From Symbiodinium natans (Eukaryota; Sar; Dinophyceae; Suessiales; Symbiodiniaceae), in NCBI GenBank assembly GCA_905221605.1, contig CAJNDS010002342.1, forward strand, positions 155,001 to 219,000: DNA of 64,000 nt, read 5' to 3'. The translations under genes were made by a program, and so were the position numbers. Positions 40,863-51,200 of this stretch are shown one piece after another. The first letter of the stretch is position 1. The number at the start of each line of letters is the position of its first letter. The notes under the pieces are model-generated. The model made no database searches. It was given only the letters and a program-made list of their open reading frames with translations, and was not told where the DNA came from.

Positions 40863-41362
40863 TACCAACGGCCTCTTCATCGAGCATGATGGGTATCCCT
40901 CACTTGTTGGGGTTCCCCTGCATATCTCGGCACCTGATAAGGAAGGACCCCCCCCCAAAAAAAGGGACCCCAAATTAGACAGCACGCCATGTGGATATGA
41001 CGACTTAGGGAATCTTCTCCCAAGACGCGCTCTGCTGAGTCATCTCCCAGATTGATTCTGGAGTGTTCCTCCTGGAGAATTACGGGGGGGTAACATGGGG
41101 GTCGGAAAAGTACTCGCCGTAGACCCGTTACGCTCCCTGTCTAATTGTAATACAGCAACCCTCCAAAACCCTATTCTAAATCTTTAGGCCCAGATTTCGG
41201 AGCTGAAGATGTTCTTATACGTCATGATTTTTGGGATTCTCTTTTCAAGATTTCTTGCTACAACTGCCACAGGCCCCACAGCACCACTGACGAAGTCACA
41301 GTGCCCCTGGCGGTCTGAGACATCCGGGACATCGGTGAGGCCTGGGACAAACAGCTAGTAGT

Positions 41363-41473
41363 CTAAGATGTCCAGTAGTACCTTATTCACTTTTTGGGGG
41401 GTTTAGGTCCCCTTATAAACCCATTTAAGCAAAAAGGGCACCCTTTTTAAGCCTAGGTTTCTGGGCAGCCTAG
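41363..41473. mobile_element. Foldback element family C, copy 1
   Basis: CTAAGATGTCCAGTAGTACC at the left and the complement of TAGGTTTCTGGGCAGCCTAG at the right; interior AAAGGGCACCCTTTTTAAGC shared with 55.27 kb. It is abutted by repeat D1. Confidence 0.75.
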
Positions 41474-41574
41474 TAGTAGAGTAGGTAACCTTTAACCTTT
41501 TTGGCGTAGTATATAATCCCCTTATATTCCCTTTAACCTTGACCTCCCCCAGGTTACTGGACAACTAAGAGCAG
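41471..41574. repeat. Dispersed repeat family D, copy 1
   Basis: GTAGAGTAGGTAACCTTTAA through CCCCCAGGTTACTGGACAAC; a second copy lies at 54291-54393 without the adjoining family C element. Confidence 0.7.
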
Positions 41575-42056
41575 CTGAGAAACTAGGGGAAGCTGCCTCT
41601 CCCTCACCACTCGGCTCTCTTTTGCGCATGCCGGTGTGCGAATCAGGCCACGAACATGAACGGTTTCCAGGCTTCGCCTGAAGATGCAACGAAGGAAGCA
41701 CCTGAAATGTCTGCTGCGTGAGGCTACGTAGCCATACAACTCAGCAACGGGAAACGGGAGCATTTTTGCAGTTTTTTTGAAGCATGCCTGTACACAGGGG
41801 CAATGCCCGGGAGTATCTTCGGTGTCAAATGGTTTCTGCCCACGCGTGTTGGCACGGCCTTTCTTTTCCTTCTGAGCGGCAGTATGTGGACATCAGGCAA
41901 TTAGTCGGTATCATGATCATTTCTGCACACATGTAGTCGGCCCGACAGGGCGCCAAGAATGTAGTTGCTGCATGTGTGCAGAAGTAATCGCCGAGTCTGC
42001 TACACGGTGCTCCGGAAAAGCATCGCGAAGAAGCGAAGGAACGAAGTTGCTGGTGC

Positions 42057-42219
42057 CACATGGGGTTTCCAATGTTAGGGGTACCTTATCAGGGCCCTTA
42101 TTATTATCGGATCCTACTATTTGGGGATCTATGTTGGGGGACCCTAAACCCTAAATCCTAAACCCTAAACCCTAACCCCTAAACCCTAAACCCTATTTTC
42201 GTAAACCCCGATGTGCAAG
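42057..42219. mobile_element. Foldback element family A, copy 4, interrupted by CCCTAAA
   Basis: CACATGGGGTTTCCAATG at the left and TTTTCGTAAACCCCGATGTG at the right are inverted complements. The interior GGGGTACCTTATCAGGGCCC and GGATCCTACTATTTGGGG match the intact copies. A CCCTAAA array of about 64 bp (42132-42195) splits the right arm at a CCCT. Confidence 0.8.
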
Positions 42220-42289
42220 AATCATCCGTGGAGAGCAGGTCCGACATCCGGGACATCGCAGATCCAAGAAGGCCAGGAGCTCCGGGGGC

Positions 42290-43150
42290 TTAGGGTTTAG
42301 GGCTTAGGTTTAGGGTTTAGGGTTTAGGGTTTAGGGTTTCAGTGCTTGGGTTCAGGGTTTCCGCACAAGCCATAGAGCCATAGAGCCCCGTTGAGTTGGA
42401 AACCCCAAGCCCGGAGGTCGAAGTGGGAAACTCAAGGATCACATCAGATGGCCTCTATGCTCTGATTCCACTTGCGACACCCGTAGGTTTAGGGTTTAGG
42501 GTTTAGGGTTCAGGGTTCAGGGTTTAGGGTTTAGGGTTTAGGGTTTAGGGTTCAGGGTTTAGGGTTTAGGGTGTTGGAGGGCTTGTAGGCCCTCAGCCTT
42601 GAAAAAAAACAGCGAACAAACATCACACGCACACCTCTCCACCCGAAACCCCATAAGGCCCTTTGGGGGCCTTGGGGTTTAGGGTGTGGGGTTTAGGGTT
42701 TAGGGTTTAGGGTTTAGGGTTGGGCCTTGAGACGTGCAAGGCTTCTGGCTTAGGGTTTGGGGGCTTGTTCCGCTGAGGCGCTGGAGAGTTCGACTGCTTC
42801 GGATTTGCATATCTCAAACTGGTGTGGCCTCTACTATGAGACCCGCGACCCTCAACCCCAAACCTTAACCCTAAAAAACCCTAAACCCTAAACCCTAAAC
42901 CCTAAACCCCAAACCCCAACAAGGCTTCCGGCTTCCAAAGTGAAGCTTCCCGAGCCTTCTCTGTGGGTTGCAGGATGGTGGTGCCGCCGGCCCGGATTGC
43001 GACGAGAGGGCGGCAAAAAGTGGGACACGCTCAGAGTTGTAGTTGGTTCAGTTTAGGGTTTGGGTTTAGGGTTTAGGGTTTACGATTTAGGGTTTAGGGT
43101 TTAGGGTTGACGGTTTAAGGTTTAGGGTTTAGGGTTTAGTGTTTAGGGTA
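42290..43150. repeat. TTTAGGG and CCCTAAA arrays around a GC-rich island
   Basis: TTTAGGG at 42290-42340, 42485-42573 and 42675-42720; CCCTAAA at 42870-42920; TTTAGGG at 43053-43150. The island 42960-43050 starts after GGGTTGCAG and is open in two frames; probably an exon, function unknown. Confidence 0.8.
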
Positions 43151-43876
43151 AGGGAGCTGAGCCCTAAATCATAGTGTCCCAAGGAGCAGATTCAAAGGAG
43201 CCCCCCAGAACAAGCCGAAAGTTTGAAGCATGTACGGGCTGTACTGTCTTGAATTCCCCCGATAGCTAGGAATTGCTTAAGAACCCCCAACAAATAAACA
43301 TATATTCTGCCTTATAAGGTTAATGTGGGGATTATTTTTCATTCTTTTGGGTTCTGAAGCAAATAGTAGATAGTGATCACTTATTCGGGGGGGTTCGTTT
43401 CTGGCCCCCCTGCAACTCGAAGTCCGAACCATAAAGCCAGCCCTGCGTTTTAGGGCTTCGGAGGGAAGAACGCGTCGGCCCGTAGCTCCCTTCCTCAGGT
43501 CAGAGGCTCCTAGACATGAAGGTTGGGGTTGGGGGGTCCTGCCGATCATTGTCCGTTCCAGCAGTGGATATCCTGGCAGCTGTGGATCCAGCAACATGAA
43601 GGGCCCCCCCCCCCCCACTCGTAAGGCAGGCAAGGGCGCTACTCACGAAGCCGAGCTTTCAACCCCTGCCAGCCCCCGACCCAGCACGAAAGCCTGAGGA
43701 ACTCCCTACCAGACCCGTAAGAGCCTGAAGAGCTGTCATCCCTGAACTCTTGGAGCATCCTAGAGTCCTAGAGCCTTGGAGGAAGCAGGCTTCCGGGAAC
43801 AGGGCACCCAGCGCACTTGGGGCACTTGAGGGCACACGACCCTCAACCCTAAACCCTAAACCCTAAACCCTAAACC

Positions 43877-43929
<53 letters not shown>

Positions 43930-45040
43930 ACCCTAAACCCTAAACCCTAAACCCTAAACCGCGGCGCGACCGGAGCGGCTGCGAGAGGGATGGTGGCGTC
44001 GGAGGCGTTGGGGTTTTGGGGTAAAGGGCTTGGCGATCACCATAAAGCCTAGAACCCCAAGACCCCAACCCTAACTTAATCCCTAGAAGCCCCTGATAAG
44101 GCCCAAACCCCCAAACCCTAAGAGCACTTAGCCCTAAACCCTAAACCCTAAACCCTAAACCCTAAACCCTAAACCCTAAACCCTAAACCCTAAACCCTAA
44201 ACCCTAAACCCTAAACCCTAAACCCTAAGCCCCAAGCCCCAAGCCCCAAGCCCCAAGCCCCAAAACCTTAACCTAAACCCCAAGAAACCTCTTCAATTTC
44301 TTGGCCCCGCATCACGACGTGCACGGCAAATTCCACCGATTTACATTTTTCCAAGCCATCTCCGGATGTCCCAAGACGCGGTTTAGGGTTTAGGGTTTAG
44401 GGTTTAGGGTTCTGAAGCACAGCATTGAACAGCATTAGTCGTGGCATGAGACGTCAAGGTCAATTTCATGTACTCGGCTTGTTGGGCACTTGGGGGAATG
44501 TTCCAGCGCCATAGGCGGGATGCTTGTGGACCAGTGAACCCGTAGCCTGTCCGATAGTACGCATATCACCGCAAGGGGTGTGGAACATTGTAGAATTGGA
44601 AGGTGCCGCCGCGTTATTTGTAATTGGCCAATCTGCCTCCTAATCTTCCTGCTATGCTCACTCCGATTGTCCGCAGTCTGCCGGCATAGACCCAAAAAAG
44701 CTCCCAACCCAAAGCCCCAAGCCCCCAACCCCCGAAACCCCATTCCACCCCCCCAAACCCTAAAACCCCTGCGAGCCCACCCTAAACCCTAAACCCTAAA
44801 CCCTAAACCCTAAACCCTAAACCCTAAACCCTACACCCTAAACCCTAAACCCAAAAGCCCTCAAAGCCCCAAGCGCCCTCAGCCCCCCGATAGGTTCGGC
44901 AGCATGGCGCCCTTCGACAGCCGACTTATCCGAGCCTTGGGTTGCAGCTCAAATCGGGTTTAGGGTTAGGGTTTAGGGTTTAGGGTTTATAGGGCTTAGG
45001 GTTTAGGGTTTAGGGTTTCGGGTTTAGGGCTTAGAGTTTG
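43151..45040. other. Region of arrays and unassigned islands
   Basis: CCCTAAA 43845-43960 (with nine CCCTCAA units in the middle), 44130-44265 (ending in CCCCAAG units) and 44755-44850; TTTAGGG 44381-44412 and 44957-45045. The island 44885-44955 sits in C-island-G layout and has an open frame (MAPFDSRLIRALG). The 43,160-43,840 stretch has no supported gene. Confidence 0.6.
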
Positions 45041-46004
45041 GGGTCTGGGGTTTACGCTATGGGGTTTGGGGTGTAGGGTTTGGGGTGTTTGGGGTGTTGG
45101 GATTTTGGGTTCCTTCGTGGAGGGGGAAAACTTAAATTTACATGCTGCAGAGATGCAATGCAAGGGTCTTAGGAATTCAGAGATGTTCTTGGGGGTCGAT
45201 TTGCTTCGATTTTGAGGTTTCGGGGAATCTTGGGTTTGCGGTTTGGGTTTAGGGCTTAGCGGTTTGGGGTTTGCAGGTCAGCATGTAGCGCACAATGGTG
45301 GAGAGACACAGAGACAAGAGAGACCGAGAGACAAGGAGCTGCAACATGAGGTTTGGGGCCTGATGTCGAGATGGGAAGAATGCGGAGATGTGTGTTTGTG
45401 TCTGTTTAGGTTTCAAACCCGTCCCCCTAATACTAAACACCCCCCTACCCCCTAATATTAAATACCCCCCCCCCCATATACTCTAATATAACTATAATAG
45501 GGGTATTTAATATTAGGGGGTAGGGGGGGGGTGTTAGTGTTTGGGGGAGGGGATTAGAGCCCATTGCCGAACCTGCAACTCGGAGATGCAGCCGTGTCTA
45601 TCTCGCTGCTCTGAACCAAGCTTCTGAGCAAAAACAATCCAGATCCTACGCCCCAAGCATTCATCGGCTTTAGGGTTTAGGGTTTAGGGTTTAGGGTATT
45701 AGGCCACTTTGGCATCCGAATTTCCATGGGATTCAGCCCAAAGCCGAGGCAGAGTCTAGCTCTAAGGTTCTAGCTTTGCCCGTCCGTGTTGCACGTGAGG
45801 ATACTTGGCGGTTCTTGGACCGGAAGCTGCATCTCTCGAGGACCTGGGTTTGGGGTTTAGGGTTTAGTTTTAGGGGTTGATTGGGTTTAGGGTTTGGGGT
45901 CCAGGGGGTTTTTTAGGGTCTAGTGTCTATAGGGTTTAGGGTTTTTGGTTTCAGGGTTTGAGGGAATAGAGTTTCGGGTTTAGGTTTCGGGAAGACCCCC
46001 TCAG
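45041..46004. other. Unassigned stretch with element F2
   Basis: G-rich degenerate telomeric sequence (45041-45110), unique DNA, foldback F2 (45420-45556), a short TTTAGGG array (45668-45697) and more degenerate repeats to 46000. No gene supported. Confidence 0.5.
45420..45556. mobile_element. Foldback element family F, copy 2, with long perfect stem
   Basis: CCTACCCCCTAATATTAAAT(ACCCC) at 45445-45470 is the exact reverse complement of the sequence starting GGGGTATTTAATATTAGGGG at 45499: a 25-bp perfect stem with outer, less perfect arms. The loop region CTCTAATATAACTATAATA is shared with copy F1. Confidence 0.8.
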
Positions 46005-46070
46005 GAGGAACTGCAGAGGCTGGAGTCGTCCGACGACCTCCCAGACCAGGGTGGCCACGACCTCAGACAC
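46005..46070 (+). CDS. Candidate LRR-like exon
   Basis: Follows CCCCCTCAG; reads EELQRLESSDDLPDQGGHDL. The Leu spacing resembles the LRR exons upstream, but the hallmark Asn is missing. TTTAGGG-type array on the right (46073-46142). Confidence 0.35.
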
Positions 46071-46485
46071 TGTTTAGGGTTCAGGGTTTAAGGGTTCGAG
46101 TTTAGGGTTTAGGGGTTGGGGTTTAGGGTTTCGGGTTTAGGGTCCTGCGTATCAGGGAGGATTTGCGTCTTGGAGCCCCCCAGGACCCCAGGATTTTGCG
46201 GCCGCACCTTCAGGTTTTTTTCCGAAGCCACCCTGCAAGCTGTACAGTACTGAAATGCACGTGAACTTAAGCTAACAGACCCTCTTAGGGAGGGGTTGGT
46301 CTGGGCAGCTCGGCCATGGCGCTCCCTGCCAAAGCCCACTGAACCCTGAACCCTAAACCTTAAACCCTAAACCCTAAACCCTAAACCCTAAACCCGGCAA
46401 CCCCCGAGGCGGCCCCTCTGCAGCGGTCCTGCGCCCGACCACACTCGAGCGCTTCCCCGCAGAGGCCTTGCGAGCCTCCAAACTT

Positions 46486-46674
46486 AGTAGCTGAGTGAGC
46501 ACACTTTAGGTTAAGGGTTTAGGGTGTAGGGTTTAGGGTTTAGGGTTTAGGGCTTAGGGCTGAGGGTTTAGGGTTTAGGGTTTAGGAGCACACTTTACAC
46601 TTTGTGGGATACTATCATCCCCTATCGAACTGAAAGTGTACACTTTTTGGGGCTGATGAACTCAGCAACTGAGT
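46486..46674. mobile_element. Foldback element family E, copy 1, carrying a 78-bp telomeric insertion
   Basis: Arms ACTTAGTAGCTGAGTGAGC and CTCAGCAACTGAGTTTA; the interior GGGATACTAT...CCCCTAT and AGTGTACAC is shared with the copy at 62052-62160. A TTTAGGG tract (46509-46586) splits the left arm and is bordered by GAGCACACTTTA at 46497-46508 and again at 46586-46597. Confidence 0.85.
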
Positions 46675-46717
46675 TTACATTGGGAGTTGTTCTACGCTGC
46701 GACGTTGCGGTAGTGGA

Positions 46718-46836
46718 GGCCCTATATGGGGGTTTCCGAAAATAGGGGGTACCTTTTTTGGGTCCTTATTTTAAGGGAATCCTGCTACTTGGGCGTCCCT
46801 AAGTAGGAGTCCCTTATTCTCGAAAAACCCCCACAT
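46718..46836. mobile_element. Foldback element family A, copy 5, uninterrupted
   Basis: TATGGGGGTTTCCGAAAATA at the left and TTCTCGAAAAACCCCCACAT at the right; interior GGGGGTACCTTTTTTGGGTCC. No telomeric insertion, about 115 bp. Confidence 0.8.
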
Positions 46837-47483
46837 GAAGGGCGCCAACCCGAACTAAACCTCACAGCCTTCGGCCTTCTTTGGGGACGGGGGCTTGAGG
46901 GCTTCGGGCCAGGGTTCTTCGGTTCGGGCCGGGGGAGTTTTAGGGTTTTTGGGGATCAAACCTGACCGCAGGTGTCCACAGTGCCCAAACCTCCCGAAAG
47001 CCAAAAGTCTTAAAGCCTAAGCCCTGAAACCCTAAGTACTCACTTCACTCTGACTCAAAGACCGGCGTCGCCATACGTTCAGGGATGCCCTCAGAGCCCC
47101 ACCCGCACCGACAGCTCGACTCAGAAGACATGAAGGTCGCAGGATCAGCAAGCTAGAACAGTGGCCCCCACCCTAAACCCTAAACCCTAAACCCTAAACC
47201 CTAAACCCTAAACCCTAAACCCTAAACCCGAAGCCTTAAACCCTAAACCCCCAGTGCCACAAGCTCGATCAGCAAAAACGCACATCCAAGAAAAAGCCGG
47301 CATCTTGGAACATGCACAAAGTCTTACTGGGGCGCTGGATGCGCCCCAAGCCCTCTTACATACCGCCTCAACCCTTTTGGCCCTAAACCCTAAACCCTAA
47401 ACCCAAAACCCTAATCCCCAAACCCCAAACTCCAAACCCTAAACCCTAAACCCCAAACCCCAAACCCTAAACCTTACAAAGTA
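46837..47483. other. Unassigned stretch with CCCTAAA arrays
   Basis: CCCTAAA at 47170-47250 and 47380-47475; the rest is mixed unique DNA without a supported exon. Confidence 0.5.
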
Positions 47484-47566
47484 ATGAGCCGGCAAAGTCC
47501 CCGCAAGGACGACAGCGAAGTGCCGCTGAGCCCTCTGCTTGCCACGCTGCCAGACTTCTGCTTTAA
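47484..47566 (+). CDS. Candidate exon
   Basis: An open frame in a C-island-G setting: RKDDSEVPLSPLLATLPDFC, ending before a GC (TTTAAG then GCGCCG). TTTAGGG follows at 47607-47690. No family recognised. Confidence 0.35.
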
Positions 47567-48086
47567 GGCGCCGGGTGGTGACAACCCAGTACCCCGCCCC
47601 GGAGTCTTAGGGTTTATTAGGGTTTTAGGTTTAGGGTTCAGGGTTTTAGGGTTTGGGGTTGAGGGTTTAGGGTTTAGCGGTTTAGGGTTTAGGACCCCAA
47701 TCACATGAGGGTTAGGGTCCAGGGTTTGGGGTTTTGGGCCATTCTGGTTGCGAGTGTCGGGCGGCTGGGATTAGGGTAGGGGTATTCGGAGTATGAGGGT
47801 TCATTTGTGCTCAAAGGGTTTCGGGTTCAGGGTTTAGGGGTGCAAGGTTTATAGGCAAGCACAGGGCGCCAGGAAATTTACGGGTTTGCACGTGCATGGT
47901 GGGGTTTTTAAGGAATTATGGGGCCTGAGTGCTGCTAAGCCTCAACAGCTCGATCCTTTGAAGTCAGAGACCCTAAGCCCTAACCCCCAAACCCCTAAAC
48001 CTCCCTATCCCGAAACCCTAAACCTCCCTAAACCTCCCTAAACCTCCCTAACCCTAAACCCTAAACCCTCAACCCTAAACCCCAAG

Positions 48087-48150
48087 CTCCAAGCCCTGAG
48101 CCTGAGAGCAGACCCTGAGCTGGAGGAGGGCTTGCGCTTGGAAACTACAA
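48087..48150 (+). CDS. Candidate LRR-like exon adjoining CCCTAAA array
   Basis: Reads LQALSLRADPELEEGLRLE directly after a CCCTAAA array (47960-48086) whose last unit reads CCCCAAG and could supply the acceptor. TTTAGGG follows at 48187-48253. Confidence 0.4.
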
Positions 48151-48249
48151 AGCCGCGAGGGTGGAGCCCGCCTGGGCCTTTGCGCAGGGTTTAGGGTTTA
48201 GGGTTTAGGGTTTAGGGTTTTGCGTTTAGGGTTTGGGGTTAGGGTTTAG

Positions 48250-51200
48250 GGTTCTCGGCTTCAGGGCGCAGGTTTTTTTGTTCTTAGCTTGAGTTTGACT
48301 TATTTGGTTTAGGGCCTGAAGTTTAGGGTTCTTGGGGTCAGGTGCTGCGTGTGTTGCCTTGGGGTGTATCTAAGGTCGTTGTTGACAGTGGGGCTGATGG
48401 ACAGACCCTAAACCCGAAACCCTAAACCCTAAACCCTAAAACCCTACACCCCAGATAGGCAGAAAAAAACCCAAACTTGGGATTCCCCGAGTTCAGGGTT
48501 TAGCTGCCTGGCTTGGGGATTCAAAGTCTCAGGGTTTCAGGATTGCAGTGTTTCAGGGTTTCAGGGTTTAGGTTTAGGGTCTCAGGGTTTTTCAGGGTTT
48601 AGGGCAGGGTTTAGGGATGTTTAGGGTTTCAGGGTTGCAGGGTTTCAGGGTTTCAGGGTTTGAGGGTTAGAGGGTTTGAGGGTTGAGGGTGTCAAGGTGG
48701 TTGGGGATTCCCGACAGCCAGTATGACGTGTCTTGTCGCCTTTCCCCCAACCCATCAACTGATCAGGAGCCCTGAAACCCCATGCCCAGCTGAATTGAAG
48801 GGCATTTGCTTCCTTCGCCTTTACCACGGGCAAGGGTGGCGTGGGGGCCCGGATGGTGTGAGGGAAGGCGCTGGGTTACAAGGCGGTTTCGGAGCCATAG
48901 GGATGTAGGGTTGTCGGGTTTAAGGCTTTGGTGAGGGCTTAGGGCTTGTTGAGGCAAGTGGGCTTCGAAGCGTTGGGCAGCTTTGAATTGCTCTTAGTCT
49001 GCTTGCTTGAGGAGCTGCAAAAAGCTTGTGCAGCGATGCCCGAATGCCCGCATATACCGAGCAAGGATCGCATCAGTGGTAAGAATCCTAAATCCTAAAC
49101 CCTAAACCCTAAACCCTAAACCCTAAACCCAGAGTCCAGGACCACGTGGCAGCCGGCACTGAATCTGAAAAAACACAGACCCAAAAGCCCTAAACTCCAC
49201 CCTCGACTCTGAGCCCCTGGTTAGTTATCTACGTCTTCATTCTTGCTGGGTTCAGGGTTTAGGGCCAAACCCTAAATCCTAAACCCTAAACCCTAAACCC
49301 GAAACCTTAGGGTTCAGGGTTTGGTTTTGCCGCAGGGGCTTGATGCTCTGACCCCAGGTTCACACTGCGAGAAGAACGACAGTTGTTGTGGGGTTCAAGG
49401 GGTTCCGGTGTTTAGTGCTTGGGGCGGTTAGGGGTTTAGGAGGGGTTTAGGGTTCTGCGGCTAAGGGTTAAGGGTTTAAAAAGGATTAGAGGTTTGGGGG
49501 GTTGGGGGTTTTTGAGCCAAAGCTTTGCGTAATCCAGTGTTTAGGGTTTAGCCCGGTTCAGACGAAAGGATTGCAACAGAAAGCCTGGTTCGGCATATGT
49601 ATGTGTCCTACCCTGAACTGTAGGTGCTCCTATCTCAAGTGCGCCTGTACTCAAGTGCACCTGTACTCAACCCAAATACAAGTCCCCTCAGTCCTCGACA
49701 ATTGTTGTGCTTGAATGCATAAGACCAGCTGCGTATCGTCTTTCGCACCCATGAACCACCAGGGAAACCCGGAACCCGAAGACCCCAACACCCAAAACCC
49801 TAAACCCTAAACCCTAAACCCTAAACCCTAAACCCTACATCTACGCAAAACCCCGTCCCGAGGGCGTCTCTTCGTGGCTTGCCTGATTGTGCATGAGCGG
49901 GTGCAGTCACAAACGCGCCGCTTGGCGTCCTGATCCTGAAGGTTCTTCTGGGTTTGGGTATTCCTAGGTAGGACACTTAAAAGGGAAATTCTTCTGAACC
50001 CTCTTCTGGCTCTCTTAAGCAGGGACCTTATTCAGAGGGTCTTTATCCCCAAGGGTCCCCCTAACCCTATCCCCTAGGTATTCGGATACTTACAACAGCT
50101 ACAACCGTCCTCCAGAGACCCCACTACCCTGAAGTTAGGGAGTAGCTCTGAAATCATATTCGGAGTGCTCTCCTGATTCGAGCTTCCTAACCCTAAACCC
50201 TAACCCCTTTAATCTCTAAACTCGGACCCCAAACCCCAAACCCTAAGCTTTAAGCCCTTGGGATCAGGTCTTCGTGGGATTGTATGCTTTCGAGGTCTTG
50301 GCTTGCACGGGGGAGGGGGGGAGCGGGGAGTGGGGTTTAGGGTTTGGGGCGGTTTAGGGTTTAGGGTTTAGGGTTTAGGGTTTAGGGTTTAGGGTTTAGG
50401 GTTTAGGGTTTGGGGTGGAGTTGCGGGAGGTGGTATAATGCTCACGTGAATTATTTGTTGCAAGAGAGCAGCAGGAGAGGCCGATCTGCCTTGTAGGCCC
50501 TAAACCCTAAACCCTAAACCCTAAACCCTGAACCCTAAACCCTAAACCCTAAACCCTAAACCCTAAACCCTAAACCCCTAATCCTAAACCCTAAACCCCT
50601 GATCCCTGGCCCATCAGAATCTGAAGGTTCCCAAGAAAGAGACACTGCTGCGGACGCGCTGTCATTCCTGTCTATACACCCCCCCAAAATTTCCTCCACA
50701 GTTGAGATGAGAACCGGCCATCTTTCATGGGAACTGTAGGGGCTTGGCACGGCAGTCGAACTGAAAGCTCCCGAAACCCTTATGATGCCCGGAAAATTCG
50801 CTTTGAGAAAACCCCCCCGAGATGCCTAAACCCTAAACCCTAAACCCTAAACCCTAAACCCTAAACCCTAAACCCTAAACCCTAAACCCTAAACCCTAAA
50901 CCCTAAACCCTAAACCCTAAACTTTAACCCTTAGCCCTAAACCCTAAACCCTAAACCTTAAACCTTAAACCTTAAACCCTAAACCCTAAACCCTAAACCC
51001 TAAACCCTAAACCCTAAACCCTAAACCCTAAACCCTAAACCCTAAACCGACCCGTGCCCAAGCCGGCAAGCTTATCTTCGCAGAGGACCTAAAGAGTTTC
51101 CAGCATGAAACTGAGAATCGCGTTTGAGCCCTTTCCCCGAATAGGGTTTAGGGTGTAGGGTTTAGGGTTTAGGGTTTAGGGTTTAGGGTTTAGGGTTTAG

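Larger units (their letters stand above)
39931..42056. other. 2.1 kb without supported exons
   Basis: Contains an AT-rich patch (40335-40410), a CCCTAAA array (40560-40670), a foldback element (40772-40862), and elements C1 (41363-41473) and D1 (41471-41574). Frames on both strands are short and unsupported. Confidence 0.5.
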
